Source: JAAXPZ01 sp965215705 (lineage in GTDB: Bacteria; Campylobacterota; Campylobacteria; Campylobacterales; Sulfurovaceae). From it: a DNA stretch of 64,000 bases. Numbering within the stretch: the first letter of the stretch is position 1; each line of letters starts with the position of its first letter. Location: the NCBI GenBank assembly GCA_965215705.1, contig CBDCEE010000003.1, forward strand, positions 1,364,001 to 1,428,000. The letters run 5' to 3'. This document shows positions 25,944 through 33,125 of the stretch, piece by piece. The notes under the pieces were generated by a model. It was given only the letters and a program-made list of their open reading frames with translations, was not told where the DNA came from and searched no databases. The position numbers and the translations under genes were made by a program.

Positions 25944-26237
25944 CGTATTTCCTTAAAAGTTTGTTTTAACACGAATCAATCGTGATTCATGTCAGGACAG
26001 GTAACTAGCCTGTTCTAGCCATTTTAGCTCTTCCACTACGGCTGTAGGGGTCGTTGCAACGATCTGGTCGAGACAACAATTCAGGATGGGATTATACCGA
26101 AATAAGTTTAAATGTATTTGATGTTTACACGCAGCAGAGAAGTGAAGTACTATCTAGAGAAGTCTCGCTAACCATAATATGTTATTTGATATAATTATAC
26201 CTAATAATACTAGTGGGAGCTAAGCGTATATGAAAAA
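25944..26237. other. Divergent leader region of rpmE and the Hcp-like gene
   Basis: 294 bp without a gene. It holds a degenerate REP at 26044-26066, a GACAGG/CCTGTTC hairpin near 25996-26015, a GATTATACC (TATAAT on the reverse strand) box near 26090 facing rpmE, and a TATAATTATACC box near 26192 facing the plus-strand gene. No tRNA cloverleaf could be formed. Confidence 0.6.
26044..26066. repeat. Degenerate GTAG-headed REP
   Basis: GTAG at 26044 with GGGTCGTTGCAACGATC. The inner TCGTTGCAACGA is a perfect 12-bp palindrome but the final CCC expected of the family is lost. Confidence 0.55.
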
Positions 26238-27509
26238 ATGAGTAGATATCTCTCTGTTTTACTTTTGGTTTTAACACTGCACCTTCAGGCGCTAACACTT
26301 GGGCAGCTTGATCAACAGTGTAAAAAAAAGTCTTCCAGATCTTGTTATGATCTTGCAACTCTCTATGATCAGAAAGGCAAAGTAACACAGGCTGCCACAC
26401 TCTATAAACGCGCCTGTACACTCAATTATGCTTTAGGGTGTTACAAGCTAGGTGAGCTTTATCTTGTAGGCTCTGGGGTCAAACAAAGTGATGCAAGCTT
26501 CATCAGCTATATGCAAAAAGCCTGTAGACTTGGCTATCAGAAGAGCTGTTCCTTTAGCCAGAAAGCGAAACCTGCTATAAAAACGGCAAAAAAAAGAGCT
26601 GTTGTCTCCTCCAAAAAGTCACAGGGAATCATCATCAAAGGGGAGCATCATGGTATCATCAAAGTCTATGCCAGACTGATAGACAAGAAAAAACGTATTG
26701 TACAGATCGATGCTTCTATGGTCAATCACTTTATGCAGGCATCAGGATGGCTCTCCTTTTCCTTTCCAGATATTCTGACAGATCAAGCTACCTCACTCAA
26801 GACCAATGGTTTTGATCATATCAAGTCTTATCCTAAGGGCTACAGTATCTACAGTACCGCTCAAAAAAAAGCGATACAGAGTAGCTACCTTCTTATCGAG
26901 GCTGATGCTAAACGATGGAAGAAAAAGAAGCAAAAAACAGCCTATATCAAAATCAAAGTACCAGAGAATATCAACCATTTGACTCTATATATAAGAGGGA
27001 TACTCAAGCACGGAGAGAAAGAAAGTGCTATCCCAACCAAAGGGTCAATCGGGCAACAAGGCTTTGCAAATTATAAGCTTATAATACCTATTGGCTTTGG
27101 CAAAAAAGCAGCCTACACTCAAAAAGCTGTTGCCGGTACAAAAATGCCATTAAGCACTAGCTCCATACCCACACCCATGCAGCTACAATCTATACTGAGC
27201 AGAAGAGACAAGCTAGTACTACTTGATCAACTACTAGATCTTAGCTATTACCATCGGGAGAGAAAAGGGTTTGAAAAACAGCTAAAGGAGACACTCTTCG
27301 GAAATGCCAAATACCTTACATGGATTAAATCCTATCATTGTAGCCCCAAAAGAGGGACTTACAAAAGCCGCTGTACTCTCAAAATAGCTGGACAGGCAGT
27401 CAAAGAAAATAGAAATATCAATTGGGAGTTTCATGTTGAATTTACCGCTAAAAAAGATGAAGAAGGACTCAAGATCACAGAGATGCACTCTCTGGATCTA
27501 CTAGAGTAG
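26238..27509 (+). CDS. Exported Hcp/Sel1-repeat protein with unknown C-terminal domain
   Basis: 423 residues with a signal peptide (about 1-18). Residues about 25-110 form Sel1-like repeats with paired cysteines (SCYDLATLYD, ACTLNYALGC, ACRLGYQKSC), as in Helicobacter cysteine-rich proteins. A basic linker and a large unrecognised domain follow (about 130-423), with an Ile/Lys-rich beta stretch near 145-290. It is monocistronic, and its stop overlaps the convergent rsmE by 9 bp. A periplasmic scaffold role is inference from the repeats. Confidence 0.75.
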   Translation: MSRYLSVLLLVLTLHLQALTLGQLDQQCKKKSSRSCYDLATLYDQKGKVTQAATLYKRACTLNYALGCYKLGELYLVGSGVKQSDASFISYMQKACRLGYQKSCSFSQKAKPAIKTAKKRAVVSSKKSQGIIIKGEHHGIIKVYARLIDKKKRIVQIDASMVNHFMQASGWLSFSFPDILTDQATSLKTNGFDHIKSYPKGYSIYSTAQKKAIQSSYLLIEADAKRWKKKKQKTAYIKIKVPENINHLTLYIRGILKHGEKESAIPTKGSIGQQGFANYKLIIPIGFGKKAAYTQKAVAGTKMPLSTSSIPTPMQLQSILSRRDKLVLLDQLLDLSYYHRERKGFEKQLKETLFGNAKYLTWIKSYHCSPKRGTYKSRCTLKIAGQAVKENRNINWEFHVEFTAKKDEEGLKITEMHSLDLLE

Positions 27510-28169
27510 GAGCTTGCTCGCCACTGCCGCCACGGCACTCTCACTACGGAGGATGAGTGGCGTATCCAGCCCGACGATTTGTTGCGGGTCAAACAGTGCG
27601 ATCTCTGCATCAGTCAAGCCCCCTTCACACCCTATCACAATCGTTTCTATCTCATTCTCCTTACTCAGGTTCTGCTCAGAAAAATGGAGTAGATAGCTCT
27701 TGGGGTACTGCATTATAAATGCTTCTATGGAGTCTACAAAAGCCAGCTGCATCTGCTGGCTTCTCCCTGATTGCTGAGAGGAGTTGAGTAGGATCTTTTC
27801 TAAACGATCAAAATCCAATCTGAACTGCTTTTGGCTACGATCACAATAGATAAATGTGATATGTGATACACCACTTTCATTGAGCATAGGTAAACTCTTT
27901 TCGATACTTTTAGGATCAATCACGCACCAACCTATATGCAGCATATGTCTGGCAGCAATCTCCATGTGCTGTTGTATTTGGAGTGAGAGTAAAGCTGTTT
28001 TTTTATCCATAGCCTCGATAAGATAACGGTAGAGTATACCATCCTGTAGATTCCGTAGAGCGATCACCTCTCCTACTCTATGTCTGCGTACCTTGAAGAG
28101 ATAACGATGGGCATCACCTGTCAGCTCTAGCTGCGGTGTAGAAGCACCAGGGTGATAGAGATACTGCAT
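27501..28169 (-). CDS. rsmE: 16S rRNA (uracil1498-N3)-methyltransferase
   Basis: 222 residues, SPOUT fold. HRYLFKVRRHRVGE near the N-terminus, KSIEKSLPMLNESGVSHI, SQQSGR in the middle and IGCEGGLTDAEIALF with LRSESAVAA at the end are RsmE landmarks. It methylates U1498 in the decoding centre. It is translationally coupled to the membrane-protein gene upstream (overlap ATGA), hence attached to the nap operon tail. Confidence 0.94.
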   Translation of the reverse strand: MQYLYHPGASTPQLELTGDAHRYLFKVRRHRVGEVIALRNLQDGILYRYLIEAMDKKTALLSLQIQQHMEIAARHMLHIGWCVIDPKSIEKSLPMLNESGVSHITFIYCDRSQKQFRLDFDRLEKILLNSSQQSGRSQQMQLAFVDSIEAFIMQYPKSYLLHFSEQNLSKENEIETIVIGCEGGLTDAEIALFDPQQIVGLDTPLILRSESAVAAVASKLLL

Positions 28170-28564
28170 CAGTGTGCTTGTAGCGAGTAGAGAGAAACCA
28201 GTATAATGACTGTGATTTCACTCAGAACCACCATAGCAGAGAATCGGTTGGCATCCAATCCTTTGAGCCAAAGCTTTTTGCTCTTGATCGCTCTATAAGC
28301 ATCTGCGAGCCCCAAAAACACTGATGCTGCAATCATCATAATCACAGACAACGTCAGTTCTCTACCGGTGAACATAGAGACGATCAATCCGGCAAAGATG
28401 TTCATAGACCAGAACATCCAAAATCCAAAATAACCAATACGTGTCCAGAAAACCATCTTCTCTATATTCTGCTTTAGCAGAAAAGGAAGTGCTAGGTTCA
28501 AAACCAGCACAAAGAGTAGGATCTCTACCATATAACGGTGATAGGAGATGATCTCATCTAGCAT
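28169..28564 (-). CDS. Small four-helix membrane protein after napD
   Basis: 131 residues with four hydrophobic segments (about 12-30, 42-62, 72-88, 108-128). I do not recognise the family. Its ATG overlaps the napD stop (TAATG) and its stop overlaps the rsmE start, so it sits in a continuous coupled series from nap into rsmE. Confidence 0.7.
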   Translation of the reverse strand: MLDEIISYHRYMVEILLFVLVLNLALPFLLKQNIEKMVFWTRIGYFGFWMFWSMNIFAGLIVSMFTGRELTLSVIMMIAASVFLGLADAYRAIKSKKLWLKGLDANRFSAMVVLSEITVIILVSLYSLQAH

Positions 28565-28929
28565 TAGACAATACCTGGAATATCTTTCTTCTTGAGATCA
28601 CCATGATAAACAATATCTTTGGCATCAATGGTATCATCATTAAGCATTGCGGGGACAAGCCCCTCTTCATTAAGCTTCTCTATCTCTTCACTGAGCATAT
28701 CCTCTTGGTAGGTCTGCATCATATCTGCTGCGATCACTCTAGGCATGGATTGGATTTTGACCAGTTTTTCGATCTCTTCACCTACATCTTTGCCTTCAAT
28801 CGTCACGATGATCTTGCCTTTCTCTTTGTCACCAAAATGGTAGTCACAAATCTCACTCTCTTTGAGTAATTCTGTCAGCTTATCATAATTCTCTCTATTT
28901 ACCTGTACTACAATACTGGATATATTCAT
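28564..28929 (-). CDS. napD: NapD, NapA-specific chaperone
   Basis: 121 residues. MNISSIVVQVNRENYDKLTELLKES and GKIIVTIEGKDVGEEIEKLVKIQSMPRVIAADMM form the ferredoxin-like fold of NapD. NapD binds the NapA Tat signal in the cytoplasm before export. The acidic C-terminal tail (about 30 residues) is longer than in enterobacterial NapD. It is last of the nap genes proper, as in other Campylobacterota. Confidence 0.9.
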   Translation of the reverse strand: MNISSIVVQVNRENYDKLTELLKESEICDYHFGDKEKGKIIVTIEGKDVGEEIEKLVKIQSMPRVIAADMMQTYQEDMLSEEIEKLNEEGLVPAMLNDDTIDAKDIVYHGDLKKKDIPGIV

Positions 28930-28954
28930 CTGTTATTCTCCTTCAACTTCTCAT

Positions 28955-29914
28955 TTAGTTTTTTAATTCCCACACCATAACCGTATCATCATCACTGGCT
29001 GAAACAATAGTGTTTTCATCGATAAAAACAATGGCATTGAGTGTACTTTTTTGTCCTTTTAGCAGATACTGTTTGGAAAGGGTACTTGTTTTGTAAACAG
29101 CGATATTATTTTGTTCATCGATAGCAAATGCCACATGCTTGGCACTAGGACTCAACCCAGTCGCATAGATAAGAAAGCTTCCTTCTATAAATTCACCCTT
29201 CCCCGTAACCAGATCATAGACAGCACCTCTACGGTCCTGACCTGCTCCTGAAACAATACCATTTTTAAATGCCACCTTATAGGTATTGTCCTTATTAATA
29301 CCGCTAAGTTCTTTGATCGTTTTACCTGTCTTGGTATCAATCACTGTTATTACACCACTTTCACAGCCAAACGCTGCTTGTGTTCGATCATTATTCAGTG
29401 CAAAATCTGAAAATTTAGATTCTGTCAATTGTACCCGGTAGAGCTCTCTCTTTGCTTTAATGTCAAAAAGAGATGCTTCATTACTCAAGTATCCAAAAAG
29501 AATATGATCTTTATCAATAAAACGGATTTTAACAATGCTTCTTTTATCCTCGTGAGAAAGGAGTTTAGTCGTTATATTATTTTCTCGTACCCAAATATTG
29601 GCATATCCCCCTATCCCGCTATCGGTCAACATGATAAATCTGCCACCCATAGTATCAAGGCTTGAGACTCTCGTATGGATTGCATCTCCCATGAAATCTT
29701 TAATATCGGGGAATTGTACCTCTTCACCAAACTGTTTGGCCTGTATATTATAGCGTTGCATTTTACCTGTATCTGTCCCTATATAGAGCCACTCACCATC
29801 CAATACAATATCTTTGGCAGACCCATCAACCACGATCTGATGAACTGGCTTCAGTGTTACTGTAGCTTGCAACCAAACGGAAAGGATAAGACCTAATAAA
29901 AGGATATGTTTCAT
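28955..29914 (-). CDS. napL: NapL, periplasmic beta-propeller of the nap operon
   Basis: 319 residues with a signal peptide (about 1-17) and WD40-like blades (FALNNDRTQAAFGCESGVITVID, IVSASDDDTVMVWELKN). Position between napF and napD is that of NapL in Campylobacterota. Its exact function is not settled. Loss reduces Nap activity modestly in related species, as far as I recall. The start overlaps the stop of the upstream small gene by 4 bp. Confidence 0.85.
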   Translation of the reverse strand: MKHILLLGLILSVWLQATVTLKPVHQIVVDGSAKDIVLDGEWLYIGTDTGKMQRYNIQAKQFGEEVQFPDIKDFMGDAIHTRVSSLDTMGGRFIMLTDSGIGGYANIWVRENNITTKLLSHEDKRSIVKIRFIDKDHILFGYLSNEASLFDIKAKRELYRVQLTESKFSDFALNNDRTQAAFGCESGVITVIDTKTGKTIKELSGINKDNTYKVAFKNGIVSGAGQDRRGAVYDLVTGKGEFIEGSFLIYATGLSPSAKHVAFAIDEQNNIAVYKTSTLSKQYLLKGQKSTLNAIVFIDENTIVSASDDDTVMVWELKN

Positions 29915-30264
29915 GACACAATCTCCTCCAGCATAGTAAAGAGTAGCTTGGAAATCTCCTCATCATTCAGGTCAGAATATACACCAAATAGATCCTCTTC
30001 AGATACAGAAAAATGCCTAAAGCCTTCATAACTCTCCAACATTTCAGTAAGCTTCCCTAGCCCATCCTCTCCGATTATTTCAAGGGCAGGCGCAGCAATA
30101 TAAAGTATATGATTATACACGCTGGCATCAAACTCTTCCGTCTCTTCTCCATCTGGCTCTTCATAGTTATAGTCAACAACTACAAGCTCCCTATCCGTAA
30201 AAATATTCTCCGGTAGTTTAGCTGCAAGTGCAGGAAAGTTATTTTTTACCTCTTCTAGTGTCAT
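29911..30264 (-). CDS. Small acidic protein between napF and napL
   Basis: 117 residues from MTLEEVKNNFPALAAKL. It is strongly acidic (EEPDGEETEEFDASVYN) with no signal peptide, so cytoplasmic. I do not recognise the family. The ATG at 30264 overlaps the napF stop, and the end overlaps the napL start, so translation is coupled on both sides. A chaperone role in Nap or NapF assembly is inference. An open frame extending to 30351 runs inside napF and is not preferred. Confidence 0.75.
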   Translation of the reverse strand: MTLEEVKNNFPALAAKLPENIFTDRELVVVDYNYEEPDGEETEEFDASVYNHILYIAAPALEIIGEDGLGKLTEMLESYEGFRHFSVSEEDLFGVYSDLNDEEISKLLFTMLEEIVS

Positions 30265-30800
30265 TGTTCTTCCTTTTCTATAGCTTCCTTGATCTGCAGA
30301 GGAGTACACTCTATCGCATCTACCGGACAGACTGAGATACAAAATCCGCATCCCGTGCAGAGATCCATATCAATCACTGGATTGAACATCCCATTAAATA
30401 ATATCGCATCATCAATACAAGGTTCCTTACAAGAGAAACAGATTACACTATTATGTGCGACGCATCCTTGGGTATTTATCTGAAAGGTCACTGCAATCTT
30501 TTCAGTATAGATACTTTTCTCTAGACTCAATACACCCTGATCACATACCTTGGCACATGCATCACAAAAGGTACACCCGCTGGAAGCAAAGCTCAATTGA
30601 GCAGTGTCATCCTCTCCGATAAAAATAATCTTCTCTTCACAAGAAGCCACACACGCCTTGCTCTCACAAGTAGGGCACTCACTCTGAAAAAGAGATTCAC
30701 TCAGACCATAAGGGGGTCTCACCACGAGGGGAGACGCCTCCTTGGGGGTCTGTTGAAGTGGTTTTGCGAAGGATTTGAAAAAATCTCGTCGCGATGCCAC
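30261..30800 (-). CDS. napF: NapF ferredoxin-type protein
   Basis: 179 residues. An N-terminal RRDFFKSFA resembles NapF. Three Cys-rich iron-sulfur regions are visible: CPTCESKACVASCEEK, CTFCDACAKVCDQG and CTGCGFCISVCPVDAIEC, with a further CFSCKEPC. NapF is a cytoplasmic Fe-S protein that helps NapA maturation. It follows napB directly with no gap. Confidence 0.93.
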   Translation of the reverse strand: MASRRDFFKSFAKPLQQTPKEASPLVVRPPYGLSESLFQSECPTCESKACVASCEEKIIFIGEDDTAQLSFASSGCTFCDACAKVCDQGVLSLEKSIYTEKIAVTFQINTQGCVAHNSVICFSCKEPCIDDAILFNGMFNPVIDMDLCTGCGFCISVCPVDAIECTPLQIKEAIEKEEQ

Positions 30801-31466
30801 TTACTCTACACCTGCATTGATGACATCAATGAGATTAGATTTGCTTTTCTGCTCATCATTACCAAAGTCAGGCGTAAAAGTATTACCCACGAGTGGGTCA
30901 ATATTGGCCTGTGGTGCATGACACTGAGAACAGTTAAATCGTGCTGGGTTAAGTTTATCCATTTTGTGTGCGACTGTTTTGAAGTCACTGGTATTATCAA
31001 CCTCTTTGCCTTCTTTAGTGATCTTGCCATCAGCTGCCATACCGGTAGCCGGTCTAAAGTTAGCAAAATGCGATGCTGGGATAGCCGTTGCTTTGACACT
31101 AGGTGCTACCTCTGGCATATGACATCCAAGACATGCATTGTTCGCAGTCACGATAGGCAACATTCCCTCTACGTCATGTGGGATCATCGGAGGGGCATTG
31201 GTATACGCTCTCTCAAATCTATCTGCTGAACCTGCGGCCGCTCTATTAAACTTACCTTCTTCGGGTGTTGTTGTATCTTCACTGTAGAGGTCTACTTTTC
31301 TCAGTCCTAGTTCCTCTTCAGTGATCACTTTTTTCATACCAAGATCCTCTTTGGCGATTCTATCCGCTGAAGATGCAGTGTCGTTGATATTTACAACATT
31401 GCCTGCAACCGAAGAGACAGAGATCAGACCCAAAGCAGCCATGGCGATTAAACTTTGTTTTAGCAT
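30801..31466 (-). CDS. napB: NapB, diheme cytochrome subunit of periplasmic nitrate reductase
   Basis: 221 residues with a signal peptide (about 1-21). Two heme motifs are visible: CLGCHMPEV and CSQCHAPQ. PMIPHDVEGMLPI and ASHFANFRP match NapB and carry histidine axial ligands. It passes electrons to NapA in the periplasm. Confidence 0.95.
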   Translation of the reverse strand: MLKQSLIAMAALGLISVSSVAGNVVNINDTASSADRIAKEDLGMKKVITEEELGLRKVDLYSEDTTTPEEGKFNRAAAGSADRFERAYTNAPPMIPHDVEGMLPIVTANNACLGCHMPEVAPSVKATAIPASHFANFRPATGMAADGKITKEGKEVDNTSDFKTVAHKMDKLNPARFNCSQCHAPQANIDPLVGNTFTPDFGNDEQKSKSNLIDVINAGVE

Positions 31467-31482
31467 AGTTGCTCCTTATTTA

Positions 31483-32280
31483 CTATTTTAGAAAATTACG
31501 GAGATGAAATCCGAGTGCATCATCATCACACACATCAATACATCGTCCACAATTGGTACACTCAGGCTTGACGACGCCTTCGCTTCGCTTGCCTATCATG
31601 TTCAATACCTGCACTTCTGGGCAGACATCTTTACATTTCATACAGAGTGTACAATTGTCATGATTGTGCTCTACCTCCAATAGGCCATATTTGCCTATCA
31701 GTGAGTGCACACCACCTAATGGACATACATGTCCACACCATCCATTTTTGAGAACAAAAAGATCAAAGAGAAAGATCGCTACCAGCAATCCAGCACCTGC
31801 ACCAAAACCAAAGATCACACCTCGATTGAGGATCGTGATCGGAGAGATAATCTCAAATGCTGCCAACCCACTTACAAACGATACGATCAGTGCAAGCACG
31901 ATCATGTAGTATCGTAGGTTTCTCGTGACCCAGATCTTTCTCTCTATCTTATCGATATAGAGTTTACGTCTAAGCCAAGCAGCAGCATCTGTGACCATAT
32001 TTACAGGGCAGACCCAGCTACAGAATGCACGTCCTCCAATGATGCCATAGAAGAGTGCAATTAGCACCGCTCCCAACAACACATCAAATGACAATACAGC
32101 ACCCGCAGATAGCATCTGCAATACTGCAAAAGGATCACTCAAGGGGAGTGTTCCCAGCACAGAAGAGCTGGAGATCGTACCTGAAAGCATTTTCCAGCCC
32201 CAGGCATTGGCACCAAAGTAGAGCACAAGTAGACCAATCTGCGTCACCCTACGCAAGAGAAGATATTTGACATTAGTCAT
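31483..32280 (-). CDS. napH: NapH, membrane quinol dehydrogenase component
   Basis: 265 residues. Four membrane helices with CSWCVNM-type CxxxCP motifs (GRAFCSWVCPVNMV and GWCGHVCPLGGVH) are followed by two cytoplasmic 4Fe-4S sites (CTLCMKCKDVCP and CTNCGRCIDVC). NapGH replaces NapC as electron donor in Campylobacterota. It overlaps napG by 8 bp. Confidence 0.95.
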   Translation of the reverse strand: MTNVKYLLLRRVTQIGLLVLYFGANAWGWKMLSGTISSSSVLGTLPLSDPFAVLQMLSAGAVLSFDVLLGAVLIALFYGIIGGRAFCSWVCPVNMVTDAAAWLRRKLYIDKIERKIWVTRNLRYYMIVLALIVSFVSGLAAFEIISPITILNRGVIFGFGAGAGLLVAIFLFDLFVLKNGWCGHVCPLGGVHSLIGKYGLLEVEHNHDNCTLCMKCKDVCPEVQVLNMIGKRSEGVVKPECTNCGRCIDVCDDDALGFHLRNFLK

Positions 32281-33112
32281 AACTTACTCCTTCGTTGAGA
32301 TAATCTGCAGCATCTTTTTCACTTCGCTTCGTTTTAGTGTGTATCTCTACAGCATTCTTGACCCGTGCTTGATCTTTTTTATCCCATCCTTTGACATAGT
32401 GGTCTCCTGGTTTACCCAGTGCCACTTCTCTAGGATGTACAAAGATCGCAGGCTTTTCTGTGACGCATGCTTTTTCACACAAGCCACATCCCGTACACGC
32501 AGTCATATCCACTATTGGTTTCAAGAAGGCATGTTTCCCCGTACGCTCATTCCGTCCATACTCCAGCTTGATGGCTACATCTAGCAGTGGACAAGCACGG
32601 TAACAAGCATCACACTGTATCCCCCAAAAGGCGATACAGGCGTTAGAATCAACTACAGCCAACCCCATATCCATCATGGCAATATCCATCTCACCTTTGT
32701 CATCAGTGACTTTGGTCAGATCAAGCGCACCTGTCGGACAGACAGGCACACAGGGAATATCATCACACATATAACAGGGCACATCCGCTGCGACAAAATA
32801 GGGTGTCCCTATCGTCACATCAGTGTTGGCTTTTGCCATCTTAAGTGTGGCTGGTCTGGGCCTACCTGTCTCTTTGTCGATATTGCTATCACGATTGAGA
32901 CAAGCTTCAGCACAGAGTCCACACTTGATACAGACTCTTAAAAAATCTTTTTCCGAGAGTGCTGCGGGTGGTCTAAGTGTCAATGTTGCGCTCTTTGCCT
33001 TATCAGCATATCCTGCCCATACTAATCCACCCATCAAACCCAAGCCTGTATTATGTGCGACATTGGTAAAAAACCTCCGTCTGCTACTAATCTCTGGCTT
33101 TTTCTTACTCAC
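32273..33112 (-). CDS. napG: NapG, periplasmic ferredoxin-type quinol dehydrogenase component
   Basis: 279 residues. A Tat-type signal (SSRRRFFTNVA) is at about 9-19. Four 4Fe-4S Cys clusters follow, including CIKCGLCAEAC, CYMCDDIPCVPVCP, CDACYRACP and CTGCGLCEKAC. It passes electrons from NapH to NapB. The start is GTG at 33112, with AAGGA spaced about seven bases before. Confidence 0.94.
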   Translation of the reverse strand: MSKKKPEISSRRRFFTNVAHNTGLGLMGGLVWAGYADKAKSATLTLRPPAALSEKDFLRVCIKCGLCAEACLNRDSNIDKETGRPRPATLKMAKANTDVTIGTPYFVAADVPCYMCDDIPCVPVCPTGALDLTKVTDDKGEMDIAMMDMGLAVVDSNACIAFWGIQCDACYRACPLLDVAIKLEYGRNERTGKHAFLKPIVDMTACTGCGLCEKACVTEKPAIFVHPREVALGKPGDHYVKGWDKKDQARVKNAVEIHTKTKRSEKDAADYLNEGVSYD

Positions 33113-33125
33113 TCTCTATCCTTCT

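Noticed and set aside
25944..26237. Possible tRNA or small RNA in the rpmE leader
   Set aside because: Local hairpins exist but no cloverleaf, CCA-end or T-loop consensus could be formed.
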